Source of the DNA: Goniomonas avonlea
Lineage: Eukaryota > Cryptophyceae > Goniomonadida > Goniomonadaceae
DNA length: 14,684 nucleotides
Direction of reading: 5' to 3'
Assembly (NCBI GenBank): GCA_003573635.1
Contig: QUTJ01031671.1
Coordinates: 1-14,684, forward strand
A program made the translations under genes and the position numbers. The notes under the pieces are model-generated. The model searched no databases, had not been told where the DNA came from, and saw only the letters and a program-made list of their open reading frames with translations. Positions 13,701 through 14,684 of the stretch are shown here, piece after piece (position 1 is the stretch's first letter; each line of letters opens with the position of its first letter).

Positions 13701-14684
13701 TCTGCGCCGCTCGTGTCCATGGCGCAGACACTGATGTCGCTGCTGGAGGTGCAGCTGGAGCCCTCGGTGCAGTCGAAAACAATCTACCACGAGTCTCGCA
13801 CAGAGCGCCTGTTCATGTTTTGCATGGCGTGGGCTCTTGGAGGTGCGTGGACCAAGAGAGAGAGAGAGATGATTCAAAGATTCCGTCCAGAAGGAACTCG
13901 TCACATGTCCAGACTCATTTCCCGCGACATGACAGACAACATGACAGGCAACATGACAGACATGACAGACAACATGACAGACACCTGGCCAGGCACATCT
14001 CCCGCGACGTGGCAGACAACATGACAGGCACATGACCAGGCAGACACATGGACAGATACATCCCCCGCGACATGGCAGACCCGCGGCCAGATTCATGGCA
14101 GACGACACGTCGCCCCCACACGACCGACTCACGGCCAGACCAACGTGCCGCATGGACAAAAACCACAACACGCTGGGCAGGGCGTTGCGGATCTCACACA
14201 TTTTCCAGGGCTGTTGGACGGAGACGAGCGACACGCGTTCTCGCAGCTGCTGTATCAAATGTGTCCGGACTCGATGCCTTCGGTCACCTCGGAGTCAGAT
14301 ACGGTACACTGCGCTGCCTGTGTCATTCATCCCACATGCCGTCCAGCACACCCGTGTCATTTCTTTCTACGCACATGCACCAGTGCCTTCGGACACCCGC
14401 GCCACGCGTCAATCACAGCGTCCACAGCCATCAAGCGCAGCACACCCATGTCACGCTTCCCGTGTCACGCTTCCACTCACATGCCCTGCGCCAGCGCCGT
14501 GTCACGCTTCCACTCGCATGCCCTGCGCCAGCGCCGCTCGTCGCTCACAGCGCACCGGCACCACACGGCGTAACGAGGCGTTCGCAGGTGTCGATTTTTG
14601 ACCACTTTGTGGAGAACACGTCGGCGGCCACGTGGCGGCGCTGGGACTCCGTGGTGGAGCACTGGGTGCCTCCGCTCGACGACG
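152..14684 (+). CDS. DNAH5: Axonemal outer-arm dynein heavy chain, gamma (DNAH5/DNAH8) type; internal part of a 35+ exon gene
   Basis: Motor subunit of the outer dynein arm, which slides doublet microtubules using ATP in cilia and flagella. The spliced exons give 1567 residues without a stop: tail (about 1-460), linker (about 461-912), entry to AAA1 (913-991), AAA1 (about 992-1196; Walker A GPAGTGKT at 997-1004, Walker B CFDEFNR, sensor motif NPGYAGR) and AAA2 (about 1197-1440; [24 protein letters not shown]). Class assignment rests on [41 protein letters not shown] and GELLFGLP, which recall DNAH5/8 rather than the beta or inner-arm chains. Whole proteins of the family are about 4500 residues, so roughly a third is present. 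Start codon, AAA3-6, stalk and C-terminus are outside. The unbroken frame and intact motifs argue for a functional gene. A protist may carry one gene ancestral to both DNAH5 and DNAH8, so the symbol marks the class. Exons are listed individually below. Confidence 0.93.
254..601 (+). repeat. Intron 1: stop-free 3n intron with a duplicated 16-mer and a (GT)n tract
   Basis: 348 bases (116 codons) with no stop in the dynein frame, so exon 1 to exon 2 reads open through the intron. It holds two copies of TTACAGGGTCCCATCC (311-326 and 420-435) and a GT/GC microsatellite at about 511-557, which would read Val-Cys repeats. Acceptor GGTGGCAG at 601. Confidence 0.8.
602..744 (+). CDS. Dynein exon 2 (tail, residues 35-81 plus two bases)
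   Basis: Encodes [13 protein letters not shown], then [17 protein letters not shown] and [12 protein letters not shown], a segment diagnostic of the DNAH5/8 class. It ends with AG of a split Arg codon at a probable GC donor, AACAG|GCACGT. An alternative GT donor at 754 would keep the frame but add three residues not expected from the family. Confidence 0.85.
745..1221 (+). repeat. Intron 2: probable GC-AG intron dominated by an imperfect (TTG/CTG)n tract
   Basis: The interrupted trinucleotide tract spans about 872-1204, with a short (TCG)n inside near 1064-1080. Positions 854-1205 contain no A at all, so there is no AG until the acceptor at 1220-1221. CTGAC at 1203-1207 is a plausible branch site about 15 bases upstream. 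Long Leu-, Cys-, Val-, Asn- and Thr-rich reading frames here are by-products of the repeat. Confidence 0.85.
1222..1336 (+). CDS. Dynein exon 3 (tail, residues 83-120)
   Basis: Its first base completes the split Arg codon, followed by [16 protein letters not shown] and a variable loop to PAYFDE. The [11 protein letters not shown] stretch matches the family position right after the AIN of exon 2. Donor GAG|GTTCGC, phase 0. Confidence 0.82.
1426..1497 (+). CDS. Dynein exon 4 (tail, residues 121-144)
   Basis: Encodes [20 protein letters not shown] and SKNQ, a conserved tail segment of the class. Acceptor ACACCAG, donor CAG|GTCAGT, both phase 0. Intron 3 (1337-1425) is 89 bases and pyrimidine-rich, with CTTGACAC near its 3' end. 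A copy of this exon's tail and donor lies downstream at 1554-1575. Confidence 0.92.
1498..1846 (+). repeat. Intron 4: duplicated exon-4 tail and donor, then a (GT)n/(GGTGT)n microsatellite
   Basis: A 22-base segment at 1485-1506 (exon tail plus donor) recurs at 1554-1575 with two mismatches. Partial GAGCAAGA copies lie at 1521 and 1597. A GT tract with a GGTGT core fills about 1677-1752. Acceptor CACCAG at 1846. Confidence 0.85.
1847..1981 (+). CDS. Dynein exon 5 (tail, residues 145-189)
   Basis: Encodes [19 protein letters not shown], then [19 protein letters not shown] and RRYMA, strongly conserved in the class (YLWK-DK, F-KSNP-LE-FE-E). Acceptor CACCAG, donor GCG|GTGCGT, phase 0. Confidence 0.95.
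1982..2503 (+). repeat. Intron 5: two degenerate repeat families interrupted by a telomere-type array
   Basis: A GGGTGTCACGC-containing unit repeats about four times at 2034-2132. A unit around CTGAGGCCAGTGTCATTCTC repeats with decay at about 2165-2445. Five perfect GGTTTAG copies follow at 2448-2482. A final partial unit, CTGAGGCCAGTGTCGCAG, forms the acceptor at 2503. No gene was recognised in this 522-base intron. Confidence 0.85.
2448..2482 (+). repeat. Interstitial TTTAGGG-type telomere-like repeat, five copies
   Basis: Exactly five head-to-tail GGTTTAG units (35 bases) inside intron 5, 21 bases upstream of exon 6. The array lies between the last two copies of the surrounding 30-base unit, as if inserted or templated there. 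Confidence 0.95.
2504..2577 (+). CDS. Dynein exon 6 (tail, residues 190-213 plus two bases)
   Basis: Encodes [19 protein letters not shown] then ETQPL, with AA of a split Lys. The IP-VHNIGC--LET-PLK motif is characteristic of the class. Donor CAA|GTACGC. The intron begins with GTACGCTCT, the same nine bases that begin exon 7. Confidence 0.93.
2578..2815 (+). repeat. Intron 6: decayed copies of the exon 6 tail and donor plus (CT)n
   Basis: CTCAAGTACGCT of the true junction recurs at about 2700-2711 and, altered, at about 2648-2659 (CTCAAGAACACT). A copy of the exon 6 segment around GTCGCTCGAGACG recurs near 2745-2757. A short CT microsatellite lies at about 2718-2733. Acceptor GCACAG at 2815. 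Confidence 0.75.
2816..2993 (+). CDS. Dynein exon 7 (tail, residues 215-273)
   Basis: Its first base completes Lys, then [20 protein letters not shown], with [20 protein letters not shown] and KQ at the end. [11 protein letters not shown] is conserved in the class tail. Donor CAG|GTACGC, phase 0. The tail and donor are copied 53 bases downstream. Confidence 0.95.
2994..3192 (+). repeat. Intron 7 with an exact 22-base copy of the exon 7 donor junction
   Basis: Positions 2982-3003 (exon tail, CAG|GTACGC and following bases) are repeated identically at 3035-3056, and weaker similarity extends further upstream. Use of the second donor would add 53 bases and shift the frame. Acceptor TGGGCAG at 3192. 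Confidence 0.9.
3193..3307 (+). CDS. Dynein exon 8 (tail, residues 274-311 plus one base)
   Basis: Encodes [38 protein letters not shown], then G of a split Asp. Donor CTG|GTGTGC at 3308 was chosen over GT at 3301 because only it gives [15 protein letters not shown] with exon 9, matching the family spacing EID-V--LR--W-KL. Confidence 0.88.
3308..3671 (+). repeat. Intron 8: about 70-base tandem repeat with shorter internal repeats
   Basis: CTAACTGCGTGCCCTTACCG starts at 3428 and again at 3498 (period 70). Each copy contains runs of CACTCACCCACGGCACA-like subunits, and decayed copies continue to about 3665. The acceptor CCTCACAG at 3671 sits in the tail of the array. No gene was recognised. 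Confidence 0.85.
3672..3769 (+). CDS. Dynein exon 9 (tail, residues 313-344)
   Basis: Two bases complete Asp, then [19 protein letters not shown] and [13 protein letters not shown], matching W-KL--RA-EV---L-SLQPSFK-EL of the class; probably helical. Donor CAG|GTATGC, phase 0. Confidence 0.92.
3770..4031 (+). repeat. Intron 9 with a repeated branch/acceptor-like segment
   Basis: CTAACCGCTGTGCGACA (3992-4008) and TTAACCCCTGTGCGACA (4014-4030) are near-copies. The second, followed by G at 4031, forms the acceptor, with TTTAACC a likely branch site. Looser CTGTGCG and GCAGCCTT repeats lie at about 3860-3990. Confidence 0.7.
4032..4127 (+). CDS. Dynein exon 10 (tail, residues 345-376)
   Basis: Encodes [20 protein letters not shown] then [20 protein letters not shown] is the family pattern. 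Acceptor GCGACAG, donor CAG|GTCAGC, phase 0. The tail and donor are duplicated at 4328-4360. Confidence 0.93.
4128..4631 (+). repeat. Intron 10: duplicated donor junction, (CT)n tracts and an exact 36-base tandem pair
   Basis: The 33 bases at 4119-4151 recur identically at 4328-4360. (CT)n-rich sequence fills about 4197-4283. A 36-base unit beginning GCATCCGGCCATGATGTACC is repeated exactly at 4501-4536 and 4537-4572. Acceptor CACACAG at 4631. The 490-residue open frame crossing this intron is a shadow, since it leaves the dynein frame. Confidence 0.9.
4632..4805 (+). CDS. Dynein exon 11 (tail, residues 377-434)
   Basis: Encodes [20 protein letters not shown], then [20 protein letters not shown] and [18 protein letters not shown]. 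The [14 protein letters not shown] signature is characteristic of gamma-type outer-arm heavy chains. Donor CAG|GTGCCC, phase 0. Confidence 0.96.
4806..5230 (+). repeat. Intron 11: pyrimidine-rich degenerate minisatellite
   Basis: Most of about 4825-5150 consists of CCCTTGTTCACT / CCCTTTTGCACT units, including a run of near-perfect CCCTTTTGCACT copies near 4970-5025. Acceptor GCGCTGCAG at 5230. The tract could act as one very long pyrimidine tract. No gene was recognised. Confidence 0.88.
5231..5308 (+). CDS. Dynein exon 12 (tail end, residues 435-460)
   Basis: Encodes [20 protein letters not shown] then MTDTVQ, the segment immediately before the linker domain. Acceptor CTGCAG, donor CAG|GTCGGT, phase 0. 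Confidence 0.88.
5550..5675 (+). CDS. Dynein exon 13 (linker start, residues 461-502)
   Basis: Encodes [20 protein letters not shown], then [19 protein letters not shown] and TNK; the FQ--CRKLPRALK-W pattern marks the start of the linker (DHC_N2 region). The acceptor is the AG at 5549; the AG at 5539 would change the frame. Donor AAG|GTGCGC. Intron 12 (5309-5549, 241 bases) shows no clear repeat. Confidence 0.94.
5676..6101 (+). repeat. Intron 13: degenerate CAGTCAC/TCTCGTGCACTG minisatellite
   Basis: Around 5765-5990, diverged units combine CAGTCACNAGCAC, TCTCGTGCACTGTAAC and a GTCCCTGTTG-like block, about four to five copies with indels. The 3' end has CCTGACC and CCTTCCTCTGCAG, a strong branch/tract/acceptor set. 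No gene was recognised. Confidence 0.78.
6102..6263 (+). CDS. Dynein exon 14 (linker, residues 503-556)
   Basis: Encodes [20 protein letters not shown], then the [20 protein letters not shown] region and VKELM. MR-RHW--I and L---EEIEDIC-SAVKE are linker signatures. Donor ATG|GTCCGT, phase 0. Confidence 0.97.
6264..6529 (+). repeat. Intron 14 with a CTCTCAAGTGTC minisatellite
   Basis: Units of about 15-18 bases (CTCTCAAGTGTCCTCTC with variants) run from about 6275 to 6368. The rest is C/T-rich without a clear period. The acceptor is the AG at 6528-6529 (phase 0); CACAG at 6515-6519 is out of frame. Confidence 0.82.
6530..6637 (+). CDS. Dynein exon 15 (linker, residues 557-592)
   Basis: Encodes [20 protein letters not shown] then [29 protein letters not shown] is a linker hallmark. 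Donor CAG|GTCGGA, followed by a 48-base intron. Confidence 0.95.
6638..6685 (+). other. Intron 15: 48 bases, length 3n, no in-frame stop
   Basis: The shortest intron in the window, GTCGGATT...TCGCGCAG. Retention would insert 16 residues between LRGQELQ and EIVNKLED. Removal restores the family spacing LRG(4)EI exactly, which is why it is called an intron. Confidence 0.82.
6686..6750 (+). CDS. Dynein exon 16 (linker, residues 593-613 plus two bases)
   Basis: Encodes [20 protein letters not shown] and H, then AG of a split Ser. The class has EI---LEDS-M-LG-L--NRY here. Donor CAG|GTGCGG. Confidence 0.94.
6751..6935 (+). repeat. Intron 16: TGATTGCTCTTGCTTGCACTG repeat that ends as the acceptor
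   Basis: From about 6809 to 6935, units of roughly 18-27 bases combine TGATTGCT, CTTGCTTGC and ACTGA. The final unit, CTGACTGCTCTTGCTTGCAG, provides the branch-like CTGAC, pyrimidine tract and acceptor, so the array is built from acceptor-type sequence. Confidence 0.82.
6936..7041 (+). CDS. Dynein exon 17 (linker, residues 615-649)
   Basis: The leading T completes Ser, then [20 protein letters not shown] and [34 protein letters not shown] is highly conserved in dynein linkers. Donor GAG|GTGCCT, phase 0. Confidence 0.97.
7042..7654 (+). repeat. Intron 17 (613 bases): CAGCATTCACTTCC repeats and copies of its own acceptor
   Basis: CAGCATTCACTTCC-type units recur through about 7180-7610. The acceptor CCTTGACCCTCAGGCGCAG (7636-7654) has upstream relatives at 7479-7497 (two mismatches in 19) and 7409-7425, each followed by bases resembling the start of exon 18. 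No gene was recognised in this, the longest intron. Confidence 0.8.
7655..7831 (+). CDS. Dynein exon 18 (linker, residues 650-708)
   Basis: Encodes [40 protein letters not shown] and [40 protein letters not shown] is the clearest marker of the DNAH5/8 class in the window; beta chains differ at this position. Donor CAG|GTCCGC, phase 0, duplicated 79 bases downstream. Confidence 0.98.
7832..8302 (+). repeat. Intron 18: copied donor, TGTCTGTGTCTCC minisatellite, copied acceptor
   Basis: The exon 18 tail and donor (7808-7837) recurs at 7887-7916 with one mismatch in 30. TGTCTGTGTCTCCTGTCCT units fill about 7838-8110. CTCGCCAG, the acceptor octamer, occurs at 8191-8198 and 8241-8248 before the real one ending at 8302; the first two are followed by similar TC-TCACC-AATAAT sequence. 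Confidence 0.85.
8303..8448 (+). CDS. Dynein exon 19 (linker, residues 709-756 plus two bases)
   Basis: Encodes [37 protein letters not shown] and SIQPHLH, then AG of a split Ser. CQKSL-GYLE-KR--FPRF-F-SDP-LLEIL is a universal axonemal linker signature. Donor CAG|GTGCGC. Confidence 0.97.
8528..8645 (+). CDS. Dynein exon 20 (linker, residues 758-796)
   Basis: The leading T completes Ser, then [14 protein letters not shown] and [19 protein letters not shown] and S-EGE are the expected motifs. The 3' end (TCG|GTGCGC) was chosen for phase and because EGET to EVWL then has the length expected in the family. Intron 19 (8449-8527) is 79 bases. Confidence 0.83.
8646..8956 (+). repeat. Intron 20 with a second copy of the exon 20 donor and a G-rich patch
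   Basis: CTCGCTCTGTGTTCGGTGCG (8631-8650) spans the donor and recurs at 8701-8720 with two mismatches, followed by related CA-TTTGC sequence. A G-rich stretch lies at about 8820-8848. Acceptor GGACCAG at 8956. No gene was recognised. Confidence 0.8.
8957..9109 (+). CDS. Dynein exon 21 (linker, residues 797-847)
   Basis: Encodes [38 protein letters not shown] and [21 protein letters not shown] is conserved. Donor CAG|GTCAGT, phase 0. Confidence 0.94.
9110..9364 (+). repeat. Intron 21 carrying two tandem copies of a (GA)n-linked dispersed element
   Basis: Two related segments, about 9256-9286 (GAATTCAAACCCTCATCAACTG) and 9287-9323 (GAGAGCTCAAACCATC then CACGAACTGC), follow purine-rich runs. 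Relatives lie in introns 25 and 33. Acceptor GCGACAG at 9364. Confidence 0.6.
9365..9559 (+). CDS. Dynein exon 22 (linker end, residues 848-912)
   Basis: Encodes [39 protein letters not shown] and [17 protein letters not shown] and RDL----R---E-LITI-VH are conserved before the AAA1 entry. Donor CAG|GTGCCT, phase 0. Intron 22 (9560-9775, 216 bases) has no clear repeat and ends CTAACAGAGAGGAGGGCAG. Confidence 0.96.
9776..9880 (+). CDS. Dynein exon 23 (entry to AAA1, residues 913-947)
   Basis: Encodes [50 protein letters not shown] is conserved in all axonemal heavy chains. Acceptor GGGCAG, donor TCG|GTATGG, phase 0. Intron 23 (9881-10047, 167 bases) shows no clear repeat. Confidence 0.96.
10048..10179 (+). 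CDS. Dynein exon 24 (start of AAA1 module, residues 948-991)
   Basis: Encodes [40 protein letters not shown] and SMFL. Y-NEFLGC--RLVITPLTDR-Y--L-QAL is a dynein hallmark just before the AAA1 P-loop. Donor CTC|GTGCGT, phase 0. Confidence 0.98.
10180..10497 (+). repeat. Intron 24: G/T-rich, loosely repetitive, no gene
   Basis: 318 bases rich in GTGTG, GCTGGTGT and GCGCTTGC-like words, without a clean period. The 3' end contains TTGCTGACGTGCGACCTGAC, giving two CTGAC branch-like sites, then GCTCGTTTGCAG. Nothing else was recognised. Confidence 0.7.
10498..10602 (+). CDS. Dynein exon 25 (AAA1 Walker A, residues 992-1026)
   Basis: Encodes [20 protein letters not shown] then [23 protein letters not shown] (10513-10536) is the Walker A of AAA1, the main ATP hydrolysis site of the motor. 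[17 protein letters not shown] is invariant in axonemal heavy chains. Donor CAG|GTTCGT, phase 0. Confidence 0.99.
10603..10750 (+). repeat. Intron 25: (GA)n/(G)n tract plus dispersed element
   Basis: A purine tract at about 10616-10668 includes an uninterrupted G run near 10627-10638. It leads into ATTATTCAAGCATCCTCGG and AACTGC (to 10691), which resembles segments in introns 21 and 33. Acceptor TTGTCTGCAG. Confidence 0.75.
10751..10950 (+). CDS. Dynein exon 26 (AAA1 Walker B, residues 1027-1092 plus two bases)
   Basis: Encodes [40 protein letters not shown] and [16 protein letters not shown], then CG of a split Arg. CFDEFNR (10811-10831) is the Walker B of AAA1 with the catalytic DE. Donor TCG|GTGCGT. 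Confidence 0.99.
11012..11132 (+). CDS. Dynein exon 27 (AAA1 sensor region, residues 1094-1133)
   Basis: The leading G completes Arg, then [56 protein letters not shown] is the sensor and second-half signature of AAA1. Donor AAG|GTGTGC, phase 0. Intron 26 (10951-11011) is 61 bases and begins GTGCG, as does this exon. Confidence 0.99.
11133..11409 (+). repeat. Intron 27: eight perfect-length 25-base tandem repeats
   Basis: From 11203 to 11402 the unit GTCGCTGTGACCGCTGTTTG plus ACAAG repeats eight times at an exact 25-base period, with only a few substitutions per copy. Each unit carries TTGAC/TGACC branch-like motifs and an AAG|GT or CAG|GT junction. The last copy ends seven bases before exon 28. 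There are no spacers, so it is a minisatellite. Confidence 0.97.
11410..11598 (+). CDS. Dynein exon 28 (AAA1 C-terminal part, residues 1134-1196)
   Basis: Encodes [40 protein letters not shown] and [36 protein letters not shown] is invariant in axonemal chains. Donor GAG|GTGCAC, phase 0. Confidence 0.98.
11801..12082 (+). CDS. Dynein exon 29 (AAA1-AAA2 linker and AAA2 Walker A, residues 1197-1290)
   Basis: Encodes [20 protein letters not shown], a 40-residue middle part and [28 protein letters not shown] (12047-12070) is the AAA2 P-loop, glycine-rich compared with the usual GPSGAGKT; AAA2 binds but is not expected to turn over ATP quickly. Longest exon of the window. Donor CAG|GTGCGG. Intron 28 (11599-11800) holds a TTTTTTC-rich patch at 11690-11720. 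Confidence 0.98.
12083..12300 (+). repeat. Intron 29 with a 63-base-period duplication
   Basis: TTGCAGTATCGAGCTCTCT occurs at 12111-12129 and 12174-12192, both followed by a CTGTTTCAT-like stretch. A short GGGAACAGACT repeat follows at about 12220-12245. The 3' end GCTAACGTCCTGTTTTGGCAG gives a CTAAC branch-like site, tract and acceptor. Confidence 0.85.
12301..12453 (+). CDS. Dynein exon 30 (AAA2, residues 1291-1341)
   Basis: Encodes [40 protein letters not shown] and [38 protein letters not shown] is invariant in AAA2 of the class. Donor AAG|GTGCCC, phase 0. Confidence 0.99.
12454..12807 (+). repeat. Intron 30: purine (GGGAGTGA)n tract and a three-copy 60-base repeat ending at the acceptor
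   Basis: A G/A-rich run with scattered T occupies about 12482-12615. Three diverged units follow, each with CCCGGCATT (near 12636, 12694 and 12757), then GCGACNNANCTAGTGC-like sequence. The third carries CAACTAATGCC, a branch-like site, and the acceptor GCGTAG at 12807, the only TAG acceptor in the gene. Confidence 0.82.
12808..12903 (+). CDS. Dynein exon 31 (AAA2 Walker B, residues 1342-1373)
   Basis: Encodes [20 protein letters not shown] then [21 protein letters not shown] is the AAA2 Walker B-like strand; WI-LDGPVD-IWIE-LN-VLDDNK is universal. Donor AAG|GTATGC, phase 0. Confidence 0.98.
12904..13109 (+). repeat. Intron 31: 33-base tandem copies of the exon 32 acceptor and exon start
   Basis: TTGACAGATGTTGACTCTG occurs at 13037-13055, 13070-13088 and 13103-13121; the last spans the true acceptor (AG at 13108-13109) and exon 32. 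A shorter CTTGACAGATG lies near 12978. Upstream acceptors read into TGA within nine codons. Confidence 0.9.
13110..13252 (+). CDS. Dynein exon 32 (AAA2, residues 1374-1420 plus two bases)
   Basis: Encodes [40 protein letters not shown] and ISGSVIG, then TG of a split Trp. [25 protein letters not shown] is the AAA2 signature. The first residue is Met where Thr or Leu is common. Donor CTG|GTGAGC. Confidence 0.97.
13253..13573 (+). repeat. Intron 32: about 20-base GTCGCGTCTGACTGCTGTCT repeat
   Basis: Degenerate units combining CTGACTGCTG and TGTCGCGTC/TGTCACGCC occupy about 13372-13530, giving many CTGAC branch-like motifs. Acceptor CCTGCAG at 13573. The stretch before the array shows nothing. 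Confidence 0.85.
13574..13842 (+). CDS. Dynein exon 33 (after AAA2 core, residues 1422-1510 plus one base)
   Basis: The leading G completes Trp, then [18 protein letters not shown], a helical middle with [12 protein letters not shown], and [20 protein letters not shown] and LF-F---W-LGG are conserved landmarks at the C-terminal end of AAA2. Donor GAG|GTGCGT, phase 1. Confidence 0.96.
13843..14208 (+). repeat. Intron 33: dispersed (GA)n element and an ACATGACAG minisatellite
   Basis: (GA)n at 13855-13869 leads into GATTCAAAGATTCCGTCCAG and AAGGAACTCG (to 13900). ACATGACAGACA/ACATGACAGGCA units of 10-18 bases run from about 13927 to 14066, with larger CCCGCGACATGGCAGAC copies. Acceptor TTTTCCAG at 14208. 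Confidence 0.85.
14209..14282 (+). CDS. Dynein exon 34 (AAA2-AAA3 connection, residues 1512-1535)
   Basis: GG completes Gly, giving WALGG with exon 33, then [20 protein letters not shown] and SMPS. Family members have LGGLL--D-R--F---L here, a less conserved stretch. The donor TCG|GTCACC was chosen to keep the frame into exon 35. Confidence 0.82.
14283..14587 (+). repeat. Intron 34: CATGTCACGCTTCC repeats and a 37-base tandem pair
   Basis: A 37-base unit starting GTGTCACGCTTCCACTC is repeated at 14462-14498 and 14499-14535 with one difference. Shorter CCCRTGTCACGCTTC copies precede it from about 14447. Acceptor TTCGCAG at 14587. No gene was recognised. Confidence 0.88.
14588..14684 (+). CDS. 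Dynein exon 35 (approach to AAA3, residues 1536-1567, runs off the window)
   Basis: Encodes [20 protein letters not shown] then [12 protein letters not shown] and one further base. The VFDY-VD---W--W---V--Y pattern precedes AAA3 in axonemal chains. The exon has no donor before the window edge. Confidence 0.93.
   Translation, partial: MSIFDHFVENTSAATWRRWDSVVEHWVPPLDD

Noticed and set aside
13392-14258. Minus-strand frame of 288 codons rich in Cys/Val/His
   Set aside because: Antisense of repeats in introns 32-33 and of exon 33; repetitive composition only.
1-14684. Pseudogene interpretation
   Set aside because: All 35 exons keep frame and every key motif is intact; no stop or frameshift was needed to explain the sequence.

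Overview
The window is an internal slice of one very intron-rich eukaryotic nuclear gene on the + strand. It encodes an axonemal dynein heavy chain of the outer-arm gamma type (the DNAH5/DNAH8 class of animals). I resolved 35 exons (152-14684). They join without a single internal stop into 1567 codons plus one base, running from the N-terminal tail, through the linker, complete AAA1 and AAA2, to the approach to AAA3. Both ends of the gene lie outside the window. No other gene, RNA gene or mobile-element ORF is supported on either strand.

Organism: a flagellated or ciliated eukaryote with G/C-rich third codon positions and short introns (34 complete ones, 48-613 bases, mean about 289). The donor consensus is CAG|GTGCG-like and acceptors are mostly CAG, often with CTGAC/CTAAC-like branch sites. 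A five-copy TTTAGGG-type telomere-like array in intron 5 would suit lineages with that telomere (many green algae, some stramenopiles and alveolates). It is a weak clue, and I do not name a species.

Layout: 1-151, end of an upstream intron made of repeats. 152-5308 (exons 1-12), tail. 5550-9559 (exons 13-22), linker. 9776-10179 (exons 23-24), entry to AAA1. 10498-11598 (exons 25-28), AAA1 with Walker A GPAGTGKT, Walker B CFDEFNR and sensor NPGYAGR. 11801-13842 (exons 29-33), AAA2 with Walker A GPAGGGKT and a Walker B-like LVLDGPVD. 14209-14684 (exons 34-35), AAA2-AAA3 connection.

The striking feature is the introns. Most consist of micro- or minisatellites, and in many the repeat unit carries a copy of the gene's own splice junction: the exon tail plus donor (introns 4, 6, 7, 10, 18, 20), or the acceptor region, sometimes with the exon head (upstream of exon 1; introns 5, 16, 17, 18, 30, 31). 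This leaves decoy splice sites, one extending an exon in frame and others leading to stops. Other notable points are a likely GC-AG intron, two stop-free introns of length 3n, a 352-base A-free tract, a short dispersed (GA)n-linked element and a strong excess of phase-0 introns. Exon edges were set by reading frame, splice consensus and family alignment from memory, not by computation.
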